Positions 25,324-34,826 of a stretch of DNA of 64,000 bases are shown one piece after another (the stretch's first letter is position 1; each line of letters opens with the position of its first letter). The DNA comes from JACCXG01 sp963717745 (lineage in GTDB: Bacteria; Acidobacteriota; Vicinamibacteria; Vicinamibacterales; 2-12-FULL-66-21): positions 186,001-250,000 of the forward strand of contig CAVQXJ010000002.1 of assembly GCA_963717745.1 (NCBI GenBank), given 5' to 3'. The notes beneath the pieces were generated by a model. It saw only the letters and a program-made list of their open reading frames with translations. It did no database searches and was not told the origin of the DNA. The position numbers were made by a program, and so were the translations under genes.

Positions 25324-28242
25324 TCATGCCGAGAGGTGCGGGCCGACCACCTTGGCGAGCTCGAACATCGTCACCTGCGGCTTGCCGAAGATGGGCAGCA
25401 GCCGCGCGTCGGCGTTGATCGCGCGCTTGTTGGTGGCGTCCTGAAGACCATTCGCCTTGATGTAGTCCCACAGCTTCTTGATCACTTCTGTGCGAGCCAA
25501 CGGCTCGGTGCCGACGACGGCCGCGAGCTCGGCGCTCGGCGTCATCGGCTTGCCGGTGGACTTCCGCGGCGCCTTGGGCTCGCCACTTTTCGCTGCCTTG
25601 CTCGCCTTGCCCCGGGCGCTGACTTTCTTCGCCGGCGCCGGCCCGGCCGCGGCCGCTTCGCGTGCGGGGCGTGCCGCCGCGCGCGGTCCGCGAGATGGAT
25701 ACTTCGACGGCGCAAACTCGAAGTTGACCTTCCCGGCTTCCTTGTCCCAGACGAGAAAGGCCTTGAACGGACGTCGCGTGCGATTCGAGATGAACTTCTC
25801 GAGCTGATCGGTCTTGCCCGTCGCGAGCAGCTTCATCATCTGCGCCGGTTCGATCGGCTGCTGCAGGATCACCTTCCGGCTCTTGAAATCGCAGGTCGGC
25901 TCGGGCTTTGCCTCGGTGCGCACGGCGTTTTCGCAGACATAGCTGGATGGTGTCTCGAACACGCGACCGCCGTCTTTCGGGCAGATCCCCAGTGGCTCGT
26001 CGGCGGAAAAGTCCACGAGCTCGCCGGTGTCCTTGTCGTCGTTGCCGAAGTCGAACTCGAGCTTCCAGTTCTTTTCCTCTTCGTTGAACTTGAGAATGAT
26101 CGACGCCGTGAACGGCCAGCCTGCTTTCGAGCGGAACCCTTCCAGCGGGCCGATCCGCTTGTCGGCCAGCAGCTGCTCGACCTCGGCACTCTCGAAGGTT
26201 CGGGCGCCCGGGTTCTTGCCGAACGAGAACCCGCAGCCGTTCCCGTCTTTGCCGGTACACGCATAGCGCCGATAGTTCTCGACCACCACGCCACCGCAGT
26301 TGGGACAGGGGGTCGTGAGCGTGGAGTAGTCGCCGGGCACCGTATCGTGGTCGTATTCCTTCGCCTTCTTGACGATGTGGTGCGTCATCTCGGCGATCTG
26401 GCCCATGAACTCCTTGCGCCCGAGCTCGCCGTGCTCGATCTGCGCGAGCTTGTATTCCCATTCACCCGTGAGCTCGGGCTTCGAGAGCTCCTCGACGCCG
26501 AGGCCTCGAAGCAGCGTCATGAGCTGAAACGCCTTCGGCGTCGGAATCAGCTCGCGACCGTCACGAAGCATGTACTTCTCGTTGAGGAGACCTTCGATGA
26601 TCGAGGCGCGGGTGGCCGGGGTGCCGAGTCCCTTCTCCTGCATCGCCTCTCGAAGCTCGTCGTCTTCGACGTACTTTCCGGCGCCTTCCATCGCACCAAG
26701 CAGCGTCGCCTCCGAGAATCGCGCCGGCGGACGGGTGTTCAACGCCTTCGTATCGGCCTTGTCGACGCGCACGGATTCCCCGGGCTTCACGGGCACGAGG
26801 CTCGGGGTGTCTTTCGAGCCTTCGTCCTGGGCTTCCTTGCCATAGATGGCGAGCCATCCGGCGCGGACCAGCACCTTGCCCTCGCTCTTGAAGCTGTATC
26901 CCTCGGCCACCGAGATGCGCGTCGTGACCAGGTATTCCGCCGACGGAAAGAAGACGGCCAGGAACCGGCGCGCGACGAGGTCGTAGAGCTTCTGCTCGGC
27001 TTCGGACAGGCCCTTCGGCGCCTCGAGCGTCGGGATGATCGCGAAATGGTCGCTGACCTTCGCATCGTCGAACACGCGCTTGGTCGGCTTGATGTACTGA
27101 CCGTCGATGGCGGTGCGCGCGTGTGAGCGCAGATGGGCCATGCTGCTCTTGGCCAGCATCTCGAAGGTCTGACGCACGACCGGCAGGTAATCCTGCGGCA
27201 GGGCCCGCGAATCGGTTCGCGGATAGGTGAGCGCCTTGTGGCGCTCGTACAAGCTTTGCGCAATCGAGAGCGTGGTCTTGGCCGAGAATCCGAACCGGCC
27301 ATTCGCCTCGCGCTGGAGCGAGGTCAGATCGAACAGCATCGGGCTCGCCTGCGTCGTCGGCTTGGCTTCCTCGGTTACGGTGGCGGGCTTGCCGCGCACG
27401 GCATCCGCGATCTCCTGCGCCTCGCCCAGGCTCCAGACGCGATCCGCCCTCAGTTCGGCGTCATCCTCGCTCTTCTTCCACTTGGGATCGAACCATTTGC
27501 CCGGATAGTCGCCGGCCTCGGCGAGAAAGCTGGCATGGACTTCCCAGTATGCGCGGCTGACGAACTTGCGGATCTGTTCTTCGCGCTCGACGACGATGGC
27601 GAGCGTCGGGGTCTGCACGCGGCCGACCGTCGTGAGGAAGAAGCCGCCGTCGCGCGAGTTGAAGGCGGTCATCGCTCGCGTGCCGTTGATGCCGACCAGC
27701 CAGTCGGCTTCGGACCGCGACCGCGCGGCATCGGCAAGTCCGTGCATCTGCTCGTTGGTGCGCAGCGCGTCGAACCCGTCGCGGATCGCCTGCGGCGTCA
27801 TCGACTGCAGCCACAACCGGCGCACCGGCTTGTTGAGCGGCTTGCTGCCGCTCGCGTACTGCATGATGAGCTGGAAGATCAGCTCTCCTTCCCGCCCCGC
27901 GTCGCACGCGTTGATCAGCTCGGTGACGTCCGGACGCTTGGCCTGGCGCACCACGGCCGCGAGCCGGGCCTTCGTGCGATCGACGGGCTTCAGGTCGAAG
28001 TAGGGCGGAATCACGGGCAGGTGCGCAAAGCTCCACTTGCCGCGCTTCACATCGAATTCTTCGGGCGCCTGGATCTCGAGCAGGTGACCGACGGCGCTCG
28101 TGACGACGAAGCGCTCGCTTTCGAAGTGCTCGTCGTGCTTTTCGAACTTGCCGGCGACAGGCGTGAGCGCCTTGACAATGTCCTGTGCCACGGAGGGCTT
28201 CTCCGCGATCACCAAGGTTTTCCCCAATAAGTCCCCGATCAA
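25324..28242 (-). CDS. topB: DNA topoisomerase III (type IA) with C-terminal SWIB domain
   Basis: 972 residues. Type IA topoisomerase that passes single strands and decatenates DNA. TOPRIM residues: Glu14 in VIAEKPSVA and DAGREGE at 114-120. The active-site Tyr340 is in ALTYPRTDSR. Domain 4 motif GLGTPATRASIIEGL follows. A zinc-ribbon-like CPNCGG...CGFSFG patch near 640-665 and a DUF3945-like repeat come next. Residues about 890-970 (PLARTEVIKKLWDYIKANGL, DATNKRAINADARLLPIF, MFELAKVVGPHL) form a SWIB/MDM2 domain after a Lys/Ala linker. The start is TTG 28242 or a TTG a few codons later. Confidence 0.95.
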   Translation of the reverse strand: MIGDLLGKTLVIAEKPSVAQDIVKALTPVAGKFEKHDEHFESERFVVTSAVGHLLEIQAPEEFDVKRGKWSFAHLPVIPPYFDLKPVDRTKARLAAVVRQAKRPDVTELINACDAGREGELIFQLIMQYASGSKPLNKPVRRLWLQSMTPQAIRDGFDALRTNEQMHGLADAARSRSEADWLVGINGTRAMTAFNSRDGGFFLTTVGRVQTPTLAIVVEREEQIRKFVSRAYWEVHASFLAEAGDYPGKWFDPKWKKSEDDAELRADRVWSLGEAQEIADAVRGKPATVTEEAKPTTQASPMLFDLTSLQREANGRFGFSAKTTLSIAQSLYERHKALTYPRTDSRALPQDYLPVVRQTFEMLAKSSMAHLRSHARTAIDGQYIKPTKRVFDDAKVSDHFAIIPTLEAPKGLSEAEQKLYDLVARRFLAVFFPSAEYLVTTRISVAEGYSFKSEGKVLVRAGWLAIYGKEAQDEGSKDTPSLVPVKPGESVRVDKADTKALNTRPPARFSEATLLGAMEGAGKYVEDDELREAMQEKGLGTPATRASIIEGLLNEKYMLRDGRELIPTPKAFQLMTLLRGLGVEELSKPELTGEWEYKLAQIEHGELGRKEFMGQIAEMTHHIVKKAKEYDHDTVPGDYSTLTTPCPNCGGVVVENYRRYACTGKDGNGCGFSFGKNPGARTFESAEVEQLLADKRIGPLEGFRSKAGWPFTASIILKFNEEEKNWKLEFDFGNDDKDTGELVDFSADEPLGICPKDGGRVFETPSSYVCENAVRTEAKPEPTCDFKSRKVILQQPIEPAQMMKLLATGKTDQLEKFISNRTRRPFKAFLVWDKEAGKVNFEFAPSKYPSRGPRAAARPAREAAAAGPAPAKKVSARGKASKAAKSGEPKAPRKSTGKPMTPSAELAAVVGTEPLARTEVIKKLWDYIKANGLQDATNKRAINADARLLPIFGKPQVTMFELAKVVGPHLSA

Positions 28243-28530
28243 AAGGCCAGGCCGTCCGCCGGGCTCGCAGAAGGTCGAAGGCCGGTAATCGCTCAGCGCC
28301 CGCGTAGCGTCGGCACCAGAAGTGGCGATGCCAGTCTGGGTACCATACCCCGACCGATAGAGCCGGTAAAGGACGGGGCACCCTGGCCGTCCTCTCGACG
28401 CGCCTGAGTCGGGGGTCGCGCCACCCGGCCGCAGGGCCGTCCCGGCTACGGTCGCTCGGGTAGGTGCCGAGCCTCGATCGTCAGCCCGGCGGGCCAGAAT
28501 CCGACGTGATAGATTTCATCGTTCAGCCTG

Positions 28531-29526
28531 ATGAAGCTCGCCACTTTCGAGATCCCGACTCCTGCCGGCCCCTTCCGTCGTCTCGGCGCTGCGGTTGACG
28601 ATCGGATCGTCGATCTGGCGGCCGCCTACGCCGCCTATCTCGACCGCACCGACCCCGGCTGCGACGCCGATCGGCTCGCGGCCCTCCTTTTTCCGGCCGA
28701 TATGACGATGTTTCTCGGCTCGGGCACGCTCGGGCGCGACGCCGCCGAACGCGCGATCGAGACCGCGGCCACCACCGAAGAGGTTCGCGGTGCCAGAACC
28801 AGGTACCGGGTGCCGGCCGGCGCGGGCGACGACGAGATCCGGCTGCTGGCGCCGGTCGCGCGGCCGCGTGTGCTGCGCGACTTCCTCACCTTCGAGGGCC
28901 ACACGAAGCAGGCCTTCAAGGCGCTGGGCCGCACGGAGCCGATCTCGCCTCTCTGGTATGAGGTGCCCGCCTACTACAAAGGCGATCCCGACACGGTGAT
29001 CGGGCCGGAGGCAAGCGTTCAGCTCCCGCCGTACTGCGAGAAGTTCGATTTCGAGCTGGAGCTCGCGATGGTCGTCGGCCGGCGCGGGAAGAACATCGCG
29101 AAGTCCGACGCGCCGCGCTACATCGCCGGCTACACCATCTGGAACGACTTCAGCGCGCGCGATCAGCAGATGAAGGAAGCGCCGCTCGGCATGGGGCCGG
29201 GCAAGGCGAAGGACTTCGACGGTGGCAACGCCATCGGCCCGTACCTGGTCACGGCCGACGAGATCGATCCGGACGGACTCCGGATGATCGCGCGGGTGAA
29301 CGGCGAAACCTGGACCGATTCGAGCAGCGCCGGCCGTCAGTTCTCGTTCGCCGATCTCGTCGCCCACGTGTCGCAGTCGGAGACCATTCATCCCGGCGAA
29401 GTCTGGGGATCGGGTACCGTCACCGGCGGATCGGGTCTCGAGCTCGGCCGCTGGCTGAAGCCGGGCGATGTCATAGAGCTGGAGGTCGAGGGGATCGGGG
29501 TCTTGAGGAACACTGTCACGAGATAG
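28531..29526 (+). CDS. Fumarylacetoacetate hydrolase family protein
   Basis: 331 residues. The C-terminal FAH domain is complete: FDFELELAMVVGRRGKNI with the metal-binding acidic pair, YTIWNDFSARDQQMKE, AKDFDGGNAIGPYLV, VAHVSQSETIHPGEVWGSGTV. Family members hydrolyse beta-diketones or act as oxaloacetate decarboxylases or hydratases in aromatic breakdown. It starts an apparent operon with a monooxygenase-like and an aldehyde dehydrogenase gene (gaps of 14 and 9 bases), which suggests catabolism of an aromatic or cyclic compound. ATG 28531. Confidence 0.9.
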   Translation: MKLATFEIPTPAGPFRRLGAAVDDRIVDLAAAYAAYLDRTDPGCDADRLAALLFPADMTMFLGSGTLGRDAAERAIETAATTEEVRGARTRYRVPAGAGDDEIRLLAPVARPRVLRDFLTFEGHTKQAFKALGRTEPISPLWYEVPAYYKGDPDTVIGPEASVQLPPYCEKFDFELELAMVVGRRGKNIAKSDAPRYIAGYTIWNDFSARDQQMKEAPLGMGPGKAKDFDGGNAIGPYLVTADEIDPDGLRMIARVNGETWTDSSSAGRQFSFADLVAHVSQSETIHPGEVWGSGTVTGGSGLELGRWLKPGDVIELEVEGIGVLRNTVTR

Positions 29527-29540
29527 GAGCGAAAACAGAC

Positions 29541-29831
29541 ATGTATGTAGTTGCCGCGCAGTACTACGCCCAGGAAGGCAAGGACGACGAGATTGCCGCG
29601 ATTCTGAAGACGATGATTCCGATCTCCCGCGCGGAGCCCGGGTGCGCACTCTACACGGTGAATCGATCGGTCGAGGATCCGCGGAAGTTCCTGCTCTACG
29701 AGCAGTACCACGACAAGTCGGGGTACGAAGCGCACATGGCCACCGAGCCGTTCAAGGAGAACATCCTCGGCAAGGTCGTGCCGATGCTGGAGAGCCGGGT
29801 CCGGAATTTCTACGACGTGGTCGAGCCCTGA
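29541..29831 (+). CDS. Antibiotic-biosynthesis-monooxygenase (ABM) family protein
   Basis: 96 residues of the YgiN-like dimeric alpha/beta-barrel fold: YVVAAQYYAQEGKDDEIAAILKTM, ISRAEPGCALYTVNRS, KFLLYEQYHDKSGYEAHM, FKENILGKVVPMLESR. Such proteins oxidise quinols or remove reactive carbonyls without cofactor. It sits between the FAH gene and the aldehyde dehydrogenase, and GGAGCG precedes ATG 29541. Confidence 0.9.
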   Translation: MYVVAAQYYAQEGKDDEIAAILKTMIPISRAEPGCALYTVNRSVEDPRKFLLYEQYHDKSGYEAHMATEPFKENILGKVVPMLESRVRNFYDVVEP

Positions 29832-29840
29832 GTTCGGGCG

Positions 29841-31206
29841 ATGGCGATTGAGAGCAGGAACCCGGCCACCGGCGAGCTGCTCGGCTCGTACGAGGCGCTC
29901 GACGCCGCGGCCATCGTCGAGCGGCTCGGGCGGGCGGCCGCGGCATTTCAAGTCTGGCGGCGGACTTCCTTCGCGGAGCGCGCAAGGGTCCTGAATACGG
30001 CTGCCGATCTGCTCGAGGCGGATCAGGCGCGCCTGGCGCGCCTGATGACGCTCGAGATGGGCAAGCTCCTGCGCGCGGCCAGTGACGAGGTCCTGAAGTC
30101 GGCGCGCGGCTGCCGATACTACGCGCGGCACGGGGCGGGATTCCTCGCAGACGAAGAAATAGCCACCGAAGCCAGCCGGAGCTACGTTCGCTACGAGCCG
30201 ATGGGCGCCGTGTTCGCGGTCATGCCCTGGAATTTCCCGTTCTGGCAGGTGTTCCGGTTCGCCGCGCCGGCGCTGATGGCCGGCAACGTGGTGTTGTTGA
30301 AGCACGCGCCGAACGTGCCGCAGTGCGCGCTGGCCATCGAGAGCCTGCTCCATCAGGCCGGGTTGCCCGAAGGGGTGTTCCAGGCGCTGCTGATCGAGGT
30401 GGAGCAGGTGCCCGCCATCCTCGAGGACGATCGGGTTGCGGCGGTCACGCTGACCGGCAGCGATCGCGCGGGACGCGACGTCGCGAGCCGTGCCGGCCGG
30501 GCGCTGAAGAAGACCGTGCTCGAGCTCGGTGGCAGCGATCCCTTCATCGTCATGCCTTCGGCGGATCTCGCGCACGCGGTCGCCACGGCCGTCAAGTCGC
30601 GGACGTTCAACAGCGGCCAGTCGTGCATCGCGGCCAAGCGTTTCATCGTGGCCAACGCCGATCGCCGACGACTTCAGCGGGCGGTTCGTGGCCGCGATGG
30701 CGGCGTTGAAGGTCGGTGATCCGCTGGATCCGGCCACCGAGATCGGACCGATGGCGAGAGCCGACCTCGTCTCTGTGCTGTCGGCACAGGTCGCGGACGC
30801 CCGCGCGCGCGGCGCTCGCGTGCTCACCGGCGGTGAGCCGCTCGAACGCCCCGGCCATTTCTACCCGCCGACCGTGCTGATCGACGTGGCGCGCGACTCG
30901 CGGGCCTACCGCGAAGAGCTCTTCGGCCCGGTCGCGACCATCTTCAGGGTCAACGGCGAAGACGAGGCGATCGCGCTGGCCAACGACACGCCGTACGGCC
31001 TGGGCGCCAGCGTGTGGACCACCGATCCCGCCGAACGCGATCGGTTCGTCGCATCGCTGGAGGCCGGACAGGTGTTCGTGAACGCCATGGTCGCTTCCGA
31101 TCCGCGGGTGCCGTTCGGCGGCGTCAAGATGTCCGGCTACGGGCGCGAGCTCGGTCCGCACGGGATCCGTGAGTTCGCGCAGACCAAGACAGTGTGGATC
31201 GGGTAG
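29841..31206 (+). CDS. NAD-dependent succinate-semialdehyde dehydrogenase family, frameshifted
   Basis: Aldehyde dehydrogenase. Frame 1 from ATG 29841: IESRNPATGELLGSYEA, PMGAVFAVMPWNFPFWQVFR, VTLTGSDRAG, catalytic-region LELGGSDPFIV and catalytic Cys in FNSGQSCIAAKRFIV. Near 30655-30665 one base is missing or extra. The other frame continues IADDFSGRFVAAMAALKVGDP, EELFGPVATIF, PFGGVKMSGYGRELG to TAG 31206. All functional motifs are present, so a single indel (possibly sequencing) is the only defect. It is the last gene of the FAH-ABM operon; the palindrome A1 right after TAG could terminate it. Confidence 0.85.
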
Positions 31207-31207
31207 G

Positions 31208-31283
31208 GGGTGTCAGGCAGTGAATCGTGAACGGTCGCTCCCGACCCACACGGCGACCGTTCACGATTCACTGCCTGACACCC
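31208..31283. repeat. Palindrome family A, copy A1
   Basis: Perfect 31-bp arms (31208-31238 and 31253-31283, beginning GGGTGTCAGGCAGTGAATCG) around a 14-base loop. It fills the whole gap between two convergent genes, 1 base after the dehydrogenase stop and directly against the TonB receptor stop. It probably works as a bidirectional terminator. Confidence 0.9.
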
Positions 31284-34200
31284 TTAAAACCGGAATCTCA
31301 ATCCGAGCCGGAACAGGCGCTCGTCGATGCCTTCGCGGCCGCTGTTGGCGGTGCCGCTGATGATGCCGAAGTTGCTGGCGTTCACGCTGTTCTGAGGGTT
31401 CGCGAAATGCGGCGTGTTCGTCAGGTTGAACGCTTCCATCTGAACTGGATCGCCCGGCCGCCGCCCAGGCCGAACTCACGGAAGACGCTCAGATCGAAGT
31501 TGGCGAAGCCCGGCCCACGCATGCTGTTGACGCCGGCCGTGCCGAACCGCCGCTCGGTGACGGCGCGAAACGCCGACGTGTCGAACCACGGTTGGCCGGG
31601 CCCGATGCCGCCGAGACTCTCGACCTCGTCCTTCACCTGGTCGGCGAACTGCGTGCTGCCCGGCAGGTCCAACGACGTTCCAGACGACGTGATCGTGAAG
31701 GGGGCGCCCGAATAGAGGCTGAGCAGCCCATTCACCTGCCAGCCGCCGAGCAGCGTGCCGCCGATGCCCCCTTGGTTCAGCCAGCGCTTGCCGCGGCCGA
31801 ACGGCAGTTCGGCGACGAACGTTGTCTGGAAGTTGTGGGGCCGGTCCTGCGGCAGCCGCGCCTCGTTCAGCGAGAAGTACTCGAGCGCCTGGACCTGCGG
31901 AGGATTGTCGCTGAGCGTATCGCAGCAGATGCCGAACGCCTTGGACCAGGTGTACGCGACGTTCACTTGCAGGCCCTGCGCCAGCCGCCGCGCCAGCGAG
32001 GCCTGCAGCGAATCGTAGTCGCTCCACCCCGGGTTGCTGAGAATGCCGGTCGCCCCGCTCCGCCCGAATCGCACGAACAGCGGCCGCCCGGCGTTGCCGG
32101 CGCCGATCACCTGGCCGGCGTTGGCGTCCATGATCTGGTTGATGTCGCGCTGCCGGGTCGCGACGTAGCCCACCTGTCCCGTGAATTTCCCCGGCAGCTC
32201 CCCCTGCACGGTGGCGTTCCACGAATGGATGTAGCCCCGCTTCGGTGCGGCCGGCAGCGCGCGCGCGCTGACGTTCAGCGGCACGGTGATGATCCCGCTG
32301 CTGATGTCCGGGACCGTGATGGCGGGGATCCCGTCCGCCAGCCGCCCGGCCGGCTGCAGCGCGTTCGGCTGCGGCAGGCTCAGCGAAATAGACGAGGGAT
32401 AGTTGCCGAGGATGTTGCGGACGAAGGCCAGCGGATAGGGATCGTAGTTGATGCCGTATCCGCCGCGCACGACGATCGCCTCGGTGACGCGGTAGGCCAG
32501 GCCGGCACGCGGAGACCAGTTGCCCTGGCCCATGTCGTAGCCGCAGTCGGCCGGCACGGGGCCGACGCCGCAGATCAGCATCTGATTCGTGTCGGGGTCG
32601 TAGCGCTCGAGGCCGCGCGTCGTGCGCGTGCCCATCGGAAAGCGGTCGTAGCGCAAGCCAAGCGACGCGGTCAGCTTCCGGGTCGGCTGCCACTGGTCCC
32701 GCGCGAAGAAGCTGAACTGCCAGTTGCGGCTGCGCGTGTAGTCGTTCTCGAAGGGAATCACGCTCTTCGAGATGCCGGTCGGCAAGCCGAGCAGGAACGC
32801 CGCGATGGTGTTGAACTGATTCCCGGCCGGGCCGCCCTGGATCTGGGTCGGACCCCCGCCGAACGTGAAGCTGCCGGAGCCGTCGCCAAGCTCGTGGCGG
32901 TTCATCGCCTGACGAACGATGTCGCCGCCGAATTTCAGGGTGTGCGCCCCCTTCGTCCAGGTCGCGTTGGCGGTGTACTGCAGCTGCCAGTTGTCGTCGA
33001 TGTAGGGCGAGTGGCTGCTCCCGGCGTAGCCGATGTTCGAGTAATTGGTGATGTTGAAGTGGGGCCAGCCGCCGTAGAGGCGATCCCCGCCGTTGGTGCC
33101 GGGAATGGCCAGATAACCGGAGCCGAGGTTCTCGCCCAGTCGATCGGGCTCCGACGTGACTTCGATCGTCGTGACGCCCAGATAGGCATCGACCAGGAAC
33201 GTGGGTGAGACGATGTGCGACACGCTGCCGGTGTAGGTGTAGGTGTCGCCCAGGCCGGTGCCCGCTTTTGCCGCGGTCGCGTTGACGGGCAGGCCGCCCA
33301 GGTCGCCGAACATGGGTGGGTTGCGGAACTCGTAGCCAAGCCACCCGATTCGAGCCACCAGCCCCAGCTTGGCGGTCGGGTTGTAGTTCACCTTGGCGTC
33401 CACGTTGTGCCGATCGAACGTGTAGTCCCCGGTGGCGAAGTAATTGTCGGCGAGTCCGGGAAGGTTCGGGAGCGGCAGACCGGCGATGAGCTTCTGCACG
33501 ATCGGATCGAAGCGCTCGCGCGGGATGATGTTTCCAGCGAACGCCGTGCGGCCGCTGCCATTGGCCGCGCCGGTGAGCGGGTCGTAGATCGGCGTCGCCG
33601 AGGCGGAGAAGTCGCCATTCCGCATCGCGGCGGTCGGCACCGTCCCGAAACGGTTGGCCACCTGACGATCGAGAGTGCCCTGATAGCTTCCGAAGAAGAA
33701 TGCCTTGTTCCGGAGGATCGGGCCGCCGAGCGTGCCGCCGAACTGGTGCTGGCTGGTCTCGGGCTTCTTTTCGGTGGCCGGCAGGAAATAGGGGCGCGAT
33801 TTGAGCGCCTCGTCGTAGAAGTACTCGAAGCCCGAGCCGCGAAATACGTTGGTGCCGCTCTTGATCAGCACGTTCGCCGACATCCCGCCCGACAGTCCCT
33901 GATCGGCGTCGAACGTGCTGGTGGTCACGCCGACCGATTCGATGGCCTCCAGCGCCGGGACGTAGGCGGCGACGTGCGGCAGCCAGAGGTTGTTCGAGAT
34001 CGCCCCCTCGATGCGGATCGAGTTCGCGTTACGCGTCGTGCCGTTCGAGCTGAACGCCAGGCCGCGCGCCGGGTTGACCGCCACCGAGTGCATGTTCTCG
34101 GGCGGCGAGATGCCGGGCACGGTGACGAACAGGTTCTGATAGTTGCGGCCGATCGGCACCGGCAGGTTCTCGAGCTGCACCGCCGGGATGTCGGTGCGCA

Positions 34201-34609
34201 CTTCGGCCCGATCGGTCTGCAGGATCGCCGCACCCGCGGACACCGTGATTTTTTCGGTGAGCTGTCCCACTTCGAGCTGGCTGCCGACTCGCATCACGCT
34301 GTCTTCCGAGACCGCCACATCCGTGACGATGAACTCCTTGAAGCCGGAGAGGTTCACACGGACCGAATAGGTGCCCGGCGGGATCGTCGCGAAGGTCACC
34401 ACGCCCGCGCTGTTCGTCACGCCGGCCCGGCTGCGATTGGTGCCGGTTTCCGTGATGGTGACGTCCGCGCCGGGGACCGCGCTGCCGCTCTGATCGCGCG
34501 CTTCGACCACGATCGAGCCGTAGCGCACCTGCGCATGGGCCAGCGCCGGCGGCCACGCCATCCCAGCGACCGTCAGCGTCCACAGCAGTGCACAACTCAG
34601 GGCGTTCAT
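31284..34609 (-). CDS. Oar-like TonB-dependent receptor with carboxypeptidase-regulatory-like domain, C-terminal frameshift
   Basis: About 1,108 residues. After the signal peptide (MNALSCALLWTLTVAGMAWP, ALAHAQ) comes a carboxypeptidase-regulatory-like beta domain (RYGSIVVEARDQSGSAVPGA, PPGTYSVRV), a plug-like part (LPVPIGRNYQNLF) and a long outer-membrane barrel (YFYDEALKSRP, GGTLGGPILRNKAFFFGSYQG). Near 31437-31442 the frame shifts by one base; the other frame supplies EAFNLTNTPHFANPQN and ends LRFRF, the usual barrel terminus with a C-terminal Phe, at TAA 31284. ATG 34609 follows GGGAGG. It imports a large ligand, probably a glycan or chelate, with TonB energy. The ligand is unknown. Confidence 0.85.
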
Positions 34610-34726
34610 GTAGCCTCCCTCTCGTCTGGTTCGGCCGCGTCGTGAAAAAGTCTTCACCCTTGGGGGTCCTTTTTGGTGGACTGTTGATATAGCGAACTTT
34701 AGCGGTAAAGTAAGCTCCCTTTGCCG

Positions 34727-34803
34727 GGGTGTCAGGCAGTGAATCGTGAACGGTCGCGCCCCGAGACACCCGGCGACCGTTCACGATTCACTGCCTGACA
34801 CCC
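34727..34803. repeat. Palindrome family A, copy A2
   Basis: The same 31-bp arms as A1 (34727-34757 and 34773-34803) with a different 15-base loop. It lies between the divergent starts of the TonB receptor and the PQQ dehydrogenase, 23 bases before ATG 34827, so here it cannot be a terminator and may act in the 5' leader. Confidence 0.9.
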
Positions 34804-34826
34804 TTAGACACGCTCCGGAGGACGCG

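Noticed and set aside
29388..30827. 479-codon minus-strand frame over the FAH/ABM/aldehyde dehydrogenase operon
   Set aside because: Antisense to three genes with strong family motifs; no domain of its own.
31592..33208. 538-codon + strand frame over the Oar-like receptor
   Set aside because: Antisense shadow of the receptor, no family motif.
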